From positions 784,378-848,377 of the forward strand of contig ML662466.1 of assembly GCA_007570785.1 (NCBI GenBank): a stretch of DNA of 64,000 bases. Reading direction: 5' to 3'. This DNA comes from Antilocapra americana. Its lineage: Eukaryota; Chordata; Mammalia; Artiodactyla; Antilocapridae. Shown piece by piece: positions 43,041 through 55,075 of this stretch. Within the stretch, counting starts at the first letter, position 1; every line of letters begins with the position of its first letter. The notes below the pieces were generated by a model that saw only the letters and a list, made by a program, of their open reading frames with translations, searched no databases and was not told where the DNA came from. Both the position numbers and the translations under genes were made by a program.

Positions 43041-46022
43041 CAGTATGAAAAAGCAAAAAGATAGACACTGAAAGATGAATTCCCCAGGTTGGTAGGTTCC
43101 CAGTATTCTACTGGAGATCAGTGGAGATTTAACTTCAGAAAGAATGAAGAGACAGAGCCAAAGCAAAAACAACACCCAGGTGTGGATGTACCTGGTGACA
43201 GAAGCAAGGTCTGGTGCTATAAGGAGCAATGCTGCATAGGAACATGGAATGTTAGGTCCATGAATCAAGGCAAATTGAGAGTGGCCAAACAGGAGATGGA
43301 CAAAGTGAACATCAACATTTTAAGAATCAGCAAACTGAAAAGGACTGGAATGGATGAATTTAACTCAGATGACCATTATCTACTACTGTGGGCAAGAACC
43401 CCTGAGAAGAAATGGAGTAACCATCGTAGTCAACAAGAGTTCAGTTTTCAGAATTTGAATGCAATCTCAAAAATAACAGAATGATCTCTATTCATTTCCC
43501 AGGCAAATCATTCAATAATATGATACTCCAAGTCTATGCCCTGATCATTAATGCTGAAGAAGCTGAAGTTAAATGATTCTATGAAGACTTACATGACCTT
43601 TTGGAACAATCACCCCAAAAAGATGTCCTTTTCATTATAGGATATTGGAATGCATAAGTAGTAAGTCAAGAAACACCTGGAATAACAGGCAACTTTGGCC
43701 TTGGAGTACAGAATTAAGCAGGGCAAATTCTAGTAAAATTTTGCCAAGAGAATGCACCAGTCACAACAAACACCCTCCTTCAACAATTCAGGAGAAAACA
43801 ATGCACATGGACATTACCAGATGCTCAATACCAAAATCAGATTCACTATATTCTTTGTAGCCCAAAATGTAAAAAGTTCTATGCAGCCAGAAAAAACAAA
43901 CTGGGAGCTGACTGTGACTCAGACCATGAACTCCTTTTTCCAAATTCAGACTTATATTGAATAAAGTAAAGAAAACCACTAGATCATTAAGTTATGACCT
44001 AAATCAAATCCCTTACAATTAAGTAGTTAAGTGAGAAATATATTTAAGGGGCCAGATATGATAGAGTGCCTGATGAACTTTGGATGGAGAGTCATGACAT
44101 TGTAGAGGAGATGGGGATCAAGACCATCCCTAAGGAAAAGAAATGCAGAACAGCAACATGGCTGCTTAAGGAAGACTTACAAATAGCTGGGGAAGGAAGT
44201 GAAAAGCAAAGGGGAAAAGGAAAGATAATACAATCTGAATGAAGAATTTCAAAGAATAATATGGAGAGATAAGAAAGCTTTCTGTGATCCATGCAAAGGA
44301 ATAGAGGAAAACAAGTAGAATTGGAAAGAGGAGAGATAACTTTCAGAAAATTAGAGATAACAAGGGAACATTTCATGCAAAGATTTGGCTCAGTAAAGAA
44401 TAGAAATGGCATGGACCTAACAGAAGGAGAAGATATTAAGAATAGACAGTAAAAATACACAGAAGAACTGTACGAAGAAAGATCTTCATGACCCAGATAA
44501 TCACGATGGTGTGATCACTCACCTAAAGACAGGTATCCTGGAATGTGAAGTCAAGTGGGCCTTAGAAAGCATTACTACGAACAAAGCTAGTGGAGGTGAT
44601 CAAATTCCAGTTGAGCTATTTCAAATCCTGAAAGATGATGCTGTGAAAGTGCTATAGTCAATAGGCCAACAAATTTGGGAGACTCAGCTGTGGCCACAGG
44701 ACTGGAAAATATCAGTTTTCATTCCAATCCCTAAGAAAGTAAACAACAAAGAATGCTCTAATTAGTACACAATTGCACTTGTCTCACATACTCCAAATTC
44801 TCCAAGCCAGGCTTTAGCAATATTTGAGCTGTGAACTTCCAGATGATCAAGATGGTTTTATAAAAGTCAGAGGAACCAGAGATCAGGTTGCCAACATCTG
44901 CTGCATCATCAAAAAAGCAAGAGGTCCCAGAAAATCATCTATTTCTGCTTTATTGACTATGCCAAAGCCTTTGATTATGTGGGTGACAACAAACTGAGGA
45001 AAATTCTGAAAAGATTGGGAAAAGCAGACCACCTGAGCTGCCTCTTGAGAAACCTGTATGCAGTTCAAGAAGCAATAGTTAGAACTGGACATGGAATGAT
45101 AGATTGGTTTTCAAACAGAAAAACGAGTGCATCAAAGCTGTATATCATCACACTATTTATTTAACTTATATGCAGAGTACATTATGAAAAACACTGGGCT
45201 GGATGAAGCTCAAGCTGGGGTTAAGATTACCAAGAGAAATATCAGTAACTTCGTATATGCAGATGACACCACCTTTATGACAGGAAGTGAAAAACTGAAG
45301 AGCTTCTTGATGAATGTGAAAGAGGAGAGTGGAAAAGTTGGTTTAAAGCTTAACATTCTGAAAACTAAGATCATGGCAGCCAGTCTCATCACTTCATGAT
45401 AAATAGATGAGGAAACGGTGCCCAACTTTATTATTTTTGGTCTCCAAAATAACTGCAGATGGTGACTGAAGCTATGAAATTAAAAGATGCTTACTCCTTG
45501 GAAGGAAAGTTATGACCAACCTTGACAGCATATTAAAAAGCAGAAACATTACTTTGCCAACAATGGTCAATGCAATCAAGACTATGGTTTTTCCGGTGGT
45601 TATGTATGGGTGTTTGAGTTGGACTATAAAGGAAGCTGAGCACTGAAGTTTTGATGCTTTGGAACTCTGATGTTGGAGAAGACTCTTGAGAGTCCCTTGG
45701 ACTTCAAGGAGAACCAACCAGTCCATTCTAAAGGAAGTAAGTCCCGAATATTCATTGGAAAATCTGATGCTGAAGCTGAAACTCCCCTACTTTGGTGATC
45801 TGATGAATAACTAACTCATTGGAAAAGACGCTGATGCTGCAAAAGATAGAAGGTTGGAAGAGAAGAGGATGGCAGAGGATGAGATGGTTGAATGGCATCA
45901 CTGACTCAATGAACATGAGTTTGGGTAAACTCTGGGAGTTGGTAATGGACAGGGAGGCCTGGCATGTTGCAGTCCATGGAGTCACTAAGATTCGGACCTG
46001 AATGAGTGACTGAACTGAACTG
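43041..46022 (+). mobile_element. BovB, nearly full length
   Basis: About 2.98 kb. It starts with the 5' word AAAAAGATAGACACTGAAAG and contains the endonuclease (an open 131-codon run at 43,089-43,484 with IGTWNVRSMNQGKLRVAKQE, the strand bearing the conserved Asn). The linker is at 43,980-44,560. RT pieces follow, with NLYAVQEAIVRTGHGMIDWF at about 45,050 and FVYADDTTFMTGSEKLK at about 45,253. The terminus is TGACTGAACTGAACTGAACTG. Many stops and a few indels mean it is inactive, but the YADD and the endonuclease start survive. Confidence 0.92.
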
Positions 46023-46147
46023 AACTGGTTGTTTACAATAATGTGGTTGTTTTGCCATATATTAAATATTAAAATATAAATAATATATATCCAGTAATTA
46101 AAGATAACAGAAAATGGGAAACCATTTTAAATAGTTGATTAAAAAAA
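46023..46147. other. AT-rich spacer
   Basis: TATTAAATATTAAAATATAAATAATATATAT-like low-complexity DNA between BovB and a SINE. Nothing else seen. Confidence 0.6.
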
Positions 46148-46433
46148 TTATTTTGGTTCTGGGTCTTCATTGCTACATCAGGACTTTCTCTACTTGCAGT
46201 GAGCAGGAGCTACTCTTTGTTGCAGTGCTCAGACTTCTCATGGTGGTGGCTTCTCTTGTTGCAGGCTTCAGTGGATGCATGACATGGGCTCTAGTGTATG
46301 TGCTCAGTAGATGTTGGGTACAGTTTTAGTTACTTCTCAGTGTGTGAGATCATTCTAGACCTGTATCAGGGATAAAACCTTTGTCCACTGCATTGGTAGG
46401 CAGATTCATATCCATGGCACCACCAGGAAAACA
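46148..46433 (-). mobile_element. CHR-type SINE, long form
   Basis: Reversed CHR element: CTTGTTGCAGGCTTCAGTGG, GTGTATGTGCTCAGTAGATG, GTATCAGGGATAAAACCTTTG, CCACTGCATTGGTAGGCAG and GGCACCACCAGGAAAAC. The same long form occurs at 54,369-54,602. Confidence 0.78.
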
Positions 46434-46984
46434 TTTATTCAAGAAAATCTAGTACAACTTGATAAGATCAACTGGAGCATATGTCATATGGACCATTAAC
46501 TATTCTCCATTTCCTACCTTTTCCTGGTCAAATGCACCAGAAACTCCATTCCATGTCAGTATAACTATTTACAGAGGGCTTGCTTCCCCCTGCAACATGA
46601 ACACACACAAATTTTAGTTTAAGACAATGATTCATTTTCAAGAGGGCTTGACTTCAGTTTTGTTTACCTACCACAACTCCCAGCCCTACTGCTGAAGGTT
46701 TTCCAGACAAGAGAGAATCGTGACTCCCTTCCTCCACGAATTCACATCCATAGGACAGAATCTCTACCCCAGAAATAGCAGACTGAGAATTATAGGCTTC
46801 AGTAATCTTCACGACAGGTTCCCTGTAGTGCAGAGTTCCCATACTGGGAGACACAAGCCAAAGACCAGCAATACACCTTAACTGCATGCCCCCACCATAG
46901 AGTGTTGGTTATATGAGAATGACACTGAAATGTTGAAAGTTCTTGTCCCATCTCTAGAACAGTGGCACATATATTCTGCAGAGG
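46434..46984 (-). other. Unassigned segment with a 78-codon minus-strand frame
   Basis: Not recognised as a repeat. The minus strand is open at 46,654-46,887 (SPSMGTLHYREPVVKITEAY, then SQSAISGVEILSYGCEFVEE) with unusually protein-like composition. It ends just after a GTAGGTAAAC that looks like a splice donor, and a CAACATTTCAG word upstream resembles an acceptor, but a stop lies between that acceptor and the open frame. It might be a decayed exon or part of an unrecognised LTR. No function can be named. Confidence 0.3.
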
Positions 46985-47513
46985 GTGAGACTTTGATCTT
47001 TGGAGGAAAAGCTATGATCAACCTAGACAACATAGTAAAAAGCAGAGACATTACTTTGCCAACAAAGGTCCATCTATTAACAGTTATGGTTTTCCAGTAG
47101 TCACATATGGATGTGAGAATTGGACTATTAAAAAACTGAACATCACAGAACTGATGCTTTTGAACTGTGGTGTTGGAGAAGACTCTTGAGATTCCCTTGG
47201 CCTGCAAGGAGACCAAATCAGCGCATCCTAAAGGAAATCAGTCCTGAGTATTCATTCAAAGGACTGATGCTGAAGCTAACTCTCATACTTCGGCCACCTG
47301 ATGTGAAGAACAGTCTCTGATGTTGAGAAAGATTGAAGGCAGAAGGAAAAGGAGATGACAGAGAATGAGATGGTTGGATGGCATCACTGACATGATGGAC
47401 ATGAGTTTGAGTAAGCTCTTGGTGTTGTTTATGGACAGGAAATTATGGCATGCTGCAGTCCAAGGGGTCGCAAAGAGTGGAACATGACTGAGTAACTAAA
47501 CTGAACTGAACTG
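46985..47513 (+). mobile_element. BovB 3' end
   Basis: From about GACTTTGATCTTTGGAGG to the terminus TAAACTGAACTGAACTGAAC. It closes composite unit copy B at the same place where BovB no. 1 closes copy C. Confidence 0.88.
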
Positions 47514-47600
47514 AACTAATCAGAACCATCTGTGTAGCATAAGGAATTGTCCTCAGTCCTCTGTGGTTATCTAAATTGGAAAGATATTCAAAAAGGGGGA

Positions 47601-48120
<520 letters not shown>

Positions 48121-48999
48121 CATACACACATACATATGCACAGCTGATTTACTTTGCTGTACAGAAGGAACTACAAAAACATCGTAACTATATGTATGCA
48201 TACTGTAGGCTCCATTTATAGGAAGTTCTAGATGAAGCAAAACTAATCTATACTGATAGAACAGATGGTGCATAGCAGAAGGGTAATATGGGGAAAGGGA
48301 CCAAAGGGATTTTCTAGGAAGGTAGGGGGAAAAAAGTTATTGCAATGAACATCATATGTATAATCTCGGTGAAACTGCATAAATATTTCTGCAATGTAAA
48401 TTCCACACAGGGTCTTGCTAAGTGGCTCCTTGTATAGTTTACTAGATATAAGTTTACTAGATATTGTCAAACTGTCCTCCAGAAAGTTGCATCACTTTAT
48501 GTTTCCACAATTTTGCATGAGCAGTGATTTTCCAATCCCTCATCATCAATTTGGAGGAAATTTTGGTATCTTGCAGCACTTTCAATGAACTTTTGGTGAT
48601 GCTCTTGGTGAGAAATTGTACTGCATTACTGTTTTGGTTTGCATTTCTTTTATTATCAATTAGGTTCGACATTTCCTCCTTTTATTGTATTTTTTCTATT
48701 TTTTCTTTTGAGTAGTTTGTATTTCTTTTATCTTTTGTTTATTTTATGTTTGTTTTCTATTGGGTTTTTCTTCTTCTTTTCCTATATTAACTTTTCAACT
48801 CTGCATAAAGTAGATAAAGGAATTCTTTGTCAGTTCTCTTCCAAATATTTTTCAATTATCACTTTATAATTCTTTGTTTATTATTTATTTAATCATGCAT
48901 TATTTTACTAAAAGAAAGCCATGTAAATTTTTACTTTTTAGCTTCTGAACAAAGAACATGGTAAAATAGGAAACTGAAGTGACCGAGCAAAAGTCCGTT

Positions 49000-49001
49000 T
49001 C

Positions 49002-49057
<56 letters not shown>

Positions 49058-49175
49058 TGTATATATGTATATGTATGTATATATAATGAAAAACATATAT
49101 AAAGACATATATAATAAAGACATATCTATATATATACATACATGTGTGTATATATATATATATAATGAAATGGAG
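49000..49175. repeat. (TA)n-(CA)n-(TA)n microsatellite
   Basis: TA run, then about 16 CA units, then ATGTATATAT-type sequence and a second TA run. It borders the unassigned insert to its right and is present in copy B only. Confidence 0.92.
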
Positions 49176-49450
49176 GCGAGTAGTACCATGATAGGCCAAG
49201 ATGAAGCCAGGATGTGTGAGGCTGTAGGGAACTTCAAACAGATGAGTCAGCCATAGGCTTGGTCATCTCTTTGAAGCTAACCAGGGGCACATCTCTAAAG
49301 CTGTGATCAGAGCCTTCTGGGAGCCCTACAAAATGCCCAAAGAGAAGGTCACAAAGAGGGAGGGCACAAGCAGGGTAGTGATGCTGACCAATAGACCTAT
49401 CTCCCTTGGGCCAGAGGGTAGGTGATTCTACTCTTTTTATGGAAAATTAA
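49176..49450. other. Unassigned 275-base insert in unit B
   Basis: Balanced base composition, unlike the AT-rich surroundings, and absent from copy C at the corresponding point (near 18,270). Short frames exist on the plus strand (e.g. EANQGHISKAVIRAFWEPYK) but no full-length product is recognisable. It could be a 3' piece of a processed transcript or an unfamiliar SINE. Confidence 0.3.
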
Positions 49451-50129
49451 GTCTTTGGATATTGGGGAAAGAGCTTGGTCAGTGCACATAGTGTGAAAAA
49501 GTAGGTAAAAGCCATTATTACTTTCACCATAATTCATACTTTAGCCCATTTCCTCCCCATCATTTTTCAGCTCATATTTTTAAAGTTGGAACTGGACTTT
49601 ATGTGCATTTTGCTTTTCACTGTTTCTTGTTCTGTACTTTCCTGAACACTTTATCACAAAAATTTCCAAACATTCAACAAAGTTGAAATTTCTTTCTAGC
49701 TAATACACAAAGACTTCCCACTTAGATTCTATTGCAACTATTTTGCAATACTTCATTTGTTACATATCTATCAATTTGTCCATCTTTCAATTCACCATTA
49801 TTCGATCTTATTTCCTCATGCATTCTGTAGTAAGTTGCAGATATCAGTATGCCCCTCTTTAAGTATTTTAGGTAGCTTGCCATTAGATAGTGAACTGTGC
49901 TTATTTACAGCAATTTTCTTTGGATATAAACTCTATGTACAATGAAATACACCAGTCTTTTGATCTCAGTCATGTTATATTTTAACTGAAGTATAGTTGG
50001 TGTAGTGTTAATTTTTGCTTTAGGATGAAGTGATTCAGTTATAAATATATATGCATAATATACATTGTGTGTGTATGATATATATCTGTGTGTGTATGTA
50101 TATTACAGATTCATTTATTTAAGTTTTTT

Positions 50130-50245
50130 TGTCTTTCTCAGCTACATTGTGTGGCATAGGAATTACTTTCCTGATAAGGAATTGAAGCTGCATCCCCTAT
50201 GTAGAAGTACAGAGTTAACCACTAGACCACCAGGGAATTCCTACA
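50130..50245 (-). mobile_element. CHR-type SINE in unit B
   Basis: Reversed head CCACCAGGGAATTCC and CTAGACCACC with AGAGTTAACC. It is inserted next to CATATATTCTTTTC in old L1, the same point as the SINE in copy A at 28,487. Confidence 0.82.
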
Positions 50246-50734
50246 TATATTCTTTTCTATTATGATTTATTATATAGGATACTGAATATAGTTCTCTGTG
50301 CTCTACAGTAGGAACTTGTCCATCCATTTCATATATTCTATTTTATATCTCTTAACCCTAATAATTTACTTCATCCCTCCCCCAATTCTCTCTGCCTTGG
50401 AAGTCCCATGTCTGTTCCCTATGTCCATGAGTCTGTTTCTGTTTCATACGTATGTTCATTTGTGTTACATCTTTGATTCCATATTTAAATGGTATTTGGT
50501 ATTTGTCTTTCTCTGTGTAACTCACTTCACTTGGTATGATCATCTATAGGTCCATGAATGTTGCTTCAAATGGCCATATTGTAATTGTACACCTTCTTGT
50601 ATCTTTTACCCATATATAGACATATCCGTCTGTGGTTATTTTCACAAATATATTATTAAAACACATTTAGTATACCACTCTTGCCATAGTACATCCACTT
50701 TGAAACTGCATTAGGATTTTATATGTCTATGTCA

Positions 50735-51055
50735 GCCAGTTCAGTTCAGTTGCTCAGTCATGTCTGATTCTTTGAGACCACATGCACTGCAGCACACCTG
50801 ACTTCCCTGCCCATCAACAGCTCATGGAGATTGCTCAAATTCAGATCCATTGAGTGGATGATGTCATCCAACCATCTCATCCTCTGTAATCCCTTTCTTT
50901 TCCTGCCTTCAATGATTCTGGGCATCAAGGTCTTTTCCAGTGAGTCAGTTCTTCACATTAGATGGTCAAAGTATTAGAGTTTAGCTTCAACTCTAGTCCT
51001 TCCAATGAATATTTAGGATTGACTGATTTGATCTCCTTGAAATCCAAGGACCCTC
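50735..51055 (-). mobile_element. BovB 3' terminal fragment in unit B
   Basis: Reversed terminus CAGTTCAGTTCAGTTGCTCAG to GATCTCCTTGAAATCCAAGG. It corresponds in place and extent to 27,650-27,995. Confidence 0.9.
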
Positions 51056-51659
51056 ATATATTTTTATGAAAATGAATAAATATTTATTGTGCTGACCACA
51101 TATTTATCATGCTTATACACTCTTGTGGAGAAATGTAAGAAGGCTTATGAATATAATTTATAAAATCCACATGTATTCTGTAATATGTGTATGTAGGTAC
51201 GAATAAGTATTTACTGTGCTTATGTGCCTTGATGTGGAGAATTATGAGAATGCTTATGATAGCAATTAAAAAAAAAGATGTATTTTTGCACTTTGAAAAT
51301 GGTATTCTGTAACTTTATTAAAAATTAATACATTCTGATAGTAGAAAATATAAATTTGCCAGAAAAAAAAAGAAAGAAAAAATCGCCCATTATCTCACTT
51401 AGCCATTGGCTCAGAATTTTGAGTTCCTGAGATGACGAGATGAAAAAATAACAGGGTGTGCTAGTGCTTTTAGTATATTTCTTTTATGCTATTTAAATGC
51501 TAACAAAAACTTGGTTCTGTTACATGATTCCTTGTTTGTTTGATTACGTTTACACCTCAGTCTCTACAAATACTTTGTAATCTGAACTCCTGTTTAGAGA
51601 CTGTTTGCCTCAAGGTTTTGTTTTTCCATTTATGCTATGACTAAAAACTGTTGCCTGTC

Positions 51660-52140
51660 TTGGCTATGGTAGATAGTGCTGCAATGAACTTTGGGTTGCG
51701 TGTATCTTTTGGAATTAAGGATTTCTCCAGGAGTATGCCCAGGAGAGGGATTGCTATGTCATATGGTAATTGTACTTTTAGGTTTTAAGGAGCTGCCATA
51801 CTGTTCACCATAGTGGCTGTACCAATTTACATGCCCACAGACAGTGCAGGAGGGCTCCTTTTCCTCCACACCCTCACCAGAAGTTATTATTTGTAGAATT
51901 TTTGAAGATGGCTATTTGGTCTGATATGAAGTAATACCTCATTGCAGTTTTGATTTACATTTCTCAAATAATTAGTGATGAATAATTAATAAAGAGCCTC
52001 TCTTTGACATCTGTATGTCTTCTTTGAAGAACTGTCTATTTATATCTGTCTGTTTTTTCGATTGACATATTCTTTTTTTTTTTGACACGTGTCTACATGA
52101 GCTGTTTGTATATTTTGGTGAACAATGCCTTGATAACTAA
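51660..52140 (-). mobile_element. Old L1 ORF2 C-terminal fragment in unit B
   Basis: Reversed words GGCTATGGTAGATAGTGCTGC, GAGTATGCCCAGGAGAGGG and CCTCCACACCCTCACCAG give the end of L1 ORF2. Matches 26,580-27,060. Confidence 0.82.
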
Positions 52141-52246
52141 TGAAAACTATATGTTTAGCACAGGGAACTGCCCTCAATTCTCTGTGGTAACTTAAATTGG
52201 AAGGAAATTCATAAAATAGGTGATATATAGATGTATATATATAAAT

Positions 52247-52293
<47 letters not shown>

Positions 52294-52310
52294 CAAATAC
52301 ACACAGCTGA
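52141..52310 (-). repeat. Edge of a further unit: L1-type end with (CA)n
   Basis: AGCACAGGGAACTGCCCTC, TCTGTGGTAACTTAAATTGG and a (CA)n run at about 52,247-52,280, then CACAGCTGATGC. This is the same end sequence as 47,520-47,600 plus 48,130, so another unit's end abuts the start of copy B. Beyond 52,310 similarity is lost. Confidence 0.7.
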
Positions 52311-52745
52311 TGCAGTGAATGTTTGTGGGGGTGTGGGTGTAGGCATGTGTTTTCAACCATATGTTGGTTTCTCAAATACTCGGAGTGGAACCAACACATG
52401 ACATCATCTTTCTCGTTTTGTGGTACCAAGGTCCTTTGACGTCACTCCCATAAAGGCTCTGACCGATTACCTCGCACCAGTGGCATACAAGAGTTCCCTT
52501 TACTGATATTATTCTACTCATTCTTCTGTGTAGAGTTTTGGATAGTATCTTTTTTTGTTGTTTTTTCAATACTGATATTGCGTTGCAGTTTAACTTTTAC
52601 TATCACTGATAATAAAGCAAATGAGACACATTTCCCGAGGCTTCTTTCTAAGCTTTAACTTTTATTTACGTTTTGAAGCATCCTTCCTGCTCATGTGGTT
52701 TGTTCTTGTGTTTGTTTTGGCGTGTACCCCTGGCCATTTTGTAAA
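52311..52745. other. No feature recognised
   Basis: T-rich sequence without a supportable gene or repeat. Confidence 0.45.
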
Positions 52746-52985
52746 GGTAGCTGTCATTTAGAACCCAGCCACCTGGTGAATAATCAGTGTCCATCAGCCG
52801 GTTTGAAGGTTGCGGTTCCCGATAGCGACCGCAAGGGGGCAGCATTTCTTTGAATTATCCTCTTCTTACTATAGTAACTGTATCTTTAAAGTTATGGGCA
52901 ATTTCCGCTTGTAAATAAGATTAGAATGAGCTAAAGGAAGCCCTGCAGGAAGCCTGTGTCTCCTTTCTTCCTGGTTTTGTTGTAG
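52746..52985 (+). repeat. Diverged local direct repeat, copy 1
   Basis: Shares TGAATAATCAGTGTCCATCAG, GTTTGAAGGTTGCGGTT and CTCTTCTTACTATAGTAACTG order with 54,025-54,255. The identity of the parent element is unknown. Confidence 0.55.
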
Positions 52986-52989
52986 TTCA

Positions 52990-53840
52990 TATTTCTTGTT
53001 TGACGAAGCTGATGTACAGAGTTGCCTTTTTTATGGCTGCACAAATCCCATTCTTGCTCTCTTACACAGATACACAGAGGCATTCACCAGCCTTTCTTTT
53101 TCCTGCGATATGCTCTCAGAAATTGTGTAGTACATCACGATTACCACGTCGGTCCCTGTGTGATACGTATTTATGGGAATCCATGAATTTCAGCCTTCCA
53201 GTATAGGTCTTCCCCTCACCAATCCCCTTTGCTAAGCAGCAATGTGTTCCCAGCACTGGGTGTCCGTTTCACCTCAGTCAGGGTACTCACTCACAGCAGT
53301 ATTGTCTGTCTCGTTTGAAAGGTAAATCAAATGATCTATCTCTAATCTGCCCTTCTTCACAGATTCAGATTATCACCACACTGATCTATACCTCTGACAA
53401 CAGCATCATTTCTTTATTTCAATGCCTGAGTCATATTCCATTGTGCACCCACATCCCATTGCTTCACTCACTCATTTCTCCGTCTCTGTACTTTCTTTAC
53501 TTTCATCTTCTGGGCATTGGGAATGCTGCTGGAGTGCATGCTCTGGAGTGTGTTGTTTTCAAAATCTGTGTATTTCTGAGATATCCTAGGAGTAGAGAGT
53601 CCATGCCATATGCCCCCACTACTATAAAAAGATCCTCTGACTAATGTTAATCTACCATTTCTAGTCTGGACCGTTTTCCATGGTGGCCTTTTCCAGTGCT
53701 CAGAATTGATGTCTCTTCACTGTTTAGATTTCGTATCTATAATAAGAAACCTTGTTGAGCATAGTTCATGGGGGTTTTGCCTTTTGGAAGCAGTTTGAGT
53801 TGTATTTACCTGGTGGTGTTTACTTTCTGAGTTTGTCCTG
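52990..53840 (-). mobile_element. Ancient L1 relic
   Basis: Contains the reversed L1 ORF2-end words GAGTCATATTCCATTGTGCAC and TTCTGGGCATTGGGAATGCTG, and further diverged L1-like text. No frame. Confidence 0.5.
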
Positions 53841-53867
53841 GTTTTGTTTTTGTTTTTGTTTTAAATA

Positions 53868-54000
53868 TTGTCACTATTAAATATATATATTTATATATAT
53901 GATTACATATATTATATATTAATATTTATTATTTAATATTTAATTAATTTAATATTAATATTTATTTATATTTATGTATATATTATATATATAATCATTT
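53868..54000. repeat. AT-rich low-complexity tract
   Basis: TATATATATTTATATATATG and TTAATATTTATTATTTAATA style repeats. Confidence 0.9.
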
Positions 54001-54024
54001 TTTAATGTGTGAATCCTGACATGT

Positions 54025-54255
54025 TGAAGGGTAGGTGTCATGTCAAATCCAGCAGCCTTGTGAATATCAGATATCCATCAGCAATAGTTTGAAGGCTGTG
54101 GTTACAGAGAAAAGCCTCCATGTTGCAAGGTTTTTGGGGTTTTTTTTTTATTCCCTCCTCTTTTAGGATGGCTACTGTTGTCTTAGAGTTTTTGTCAGGC
54201 TTGGTTGTACATTAGAGTAGAATGAACCAGAGAAGCCACCAAACCTGGTGTATCC
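54025..54255 (+). repeat. Diverged local direct repeat, copy 2
   Basis: Counterpart of 52,746-52,985: TGAATATCAGATATCCATCAG, GTTTGAAGGCTGTGGTT, CTCCTCTTTTAGGATGGCTA. Confidence 0.55.
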
Positions 54256-54261
54256 TCACTC

Positions 54262-54368
54262 TCCATCAGTCAGCACTCCTTAGCTCTTCTTAGTGCATCT
54301 GTCCTAGTGCAGCTTAGCTTAACTCTCCTTATCTTAGCTACTCTAAGCTCAGCCCTCCTAGCCTTCGG
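54262..54368. repeat. Degenerate CTCCTTAGCT minisatellite, array 3
   Basis: About 100 bases: CACTCCTTAGCTCTTCTTAG, AACTCTCCTTATCTTAGC, AGCTCAGCCCTCCTAG. Same word family as arrays 1 and 2, the shortest of the three. Confidence 0.75.
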
Positions 54369-54602
54369 AGTGGGGGCTACTCTCTAGTTGCATTATGAGA
54401 AATTCCCATTGTGGTGGCTTCTCTTTTGCAGAGCAAGGGCTCTAGGAGATGCAGGTTATAGTTTTTGCAGTGTCTGTGCTCAGTAGTTGTGGTGCATGTG
54501 CTTCGTTTCCCCTTAGTGTGTGGAATCTTCCCAGATCAGGGATCAAACCCTCATCCCCTGCATTGGCAATGGGACTCTGAATCATTGTATCACCAGAGGT
54601 GT
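54369..54602 (-). mobile_element. CHR-type SINE, long form
   Basis: GTGCTCAGTAGTTGTGGTGC, GGAATCTTCCCAGATCAGGG, CCCCTGCATTGGCAATGGG and TATCACCAGAGGTGTCC are the reversed CHR element. Confidence 0.8.
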
Positions 54603-55075
54603 CCTTGCCAATTTTCTTATTTATTTATTTATTTTTTAATATTGAGATACATGAATTCTATGTGTATTTTGATGACTCCTTTTTTACTTTGTTTGGAAAT
54701 ATTTTCTCTCATTCTGAGGCTTGTGTTTTCATTTGGTTTACCATTTCCTTTTTAGTGCAAAAACTTTCAAGTTGTCCTATTTCTTGTTTTTATTTTTATT
54801 ACTCTATGAGATGGCCCCAAAAAGGTCTGTTATTTACATCAAAGAGTGGTTTTTCTCTAAGATTTTTTATTTTATTTCATTTGATATTTGATTCATTTTG
54901 AGTTTATTTTTGTGTTTGATATCAGGTAGTGTTCTAATTTCTTTGGCATGCCCACCACTTATTGAAGACACTGTCTCTTCTAATTGTATGTTCTAGCCTC
55001 CTTTGTTATAGAATAGGTGGCCATAGATGTATAGATTTATATCTGAATTTTCCTTCCTGTATCACTGAAGACAAT
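54603..55075 (-). mobile_element. L1 ORF2 fragment
   Basis: Reversed ORF2 region with the typical words TCATTTTGAGTTTATTTTTG and CCTCCTTTGTTATAGAATAGG. It leads into unit copy D. Confidence 0.7.

Noticed and set aside
43089..43484. A 131-codon frame as a host nuclease gene
   Set aside because: It is the endonuclease domain of a BovB whose remaining RT and 3' terminus follow in order.
49000..49256. Tyr/Ile-rich frames around the TA/CA tract
   Set aside because: They are translations of the microsatellite.
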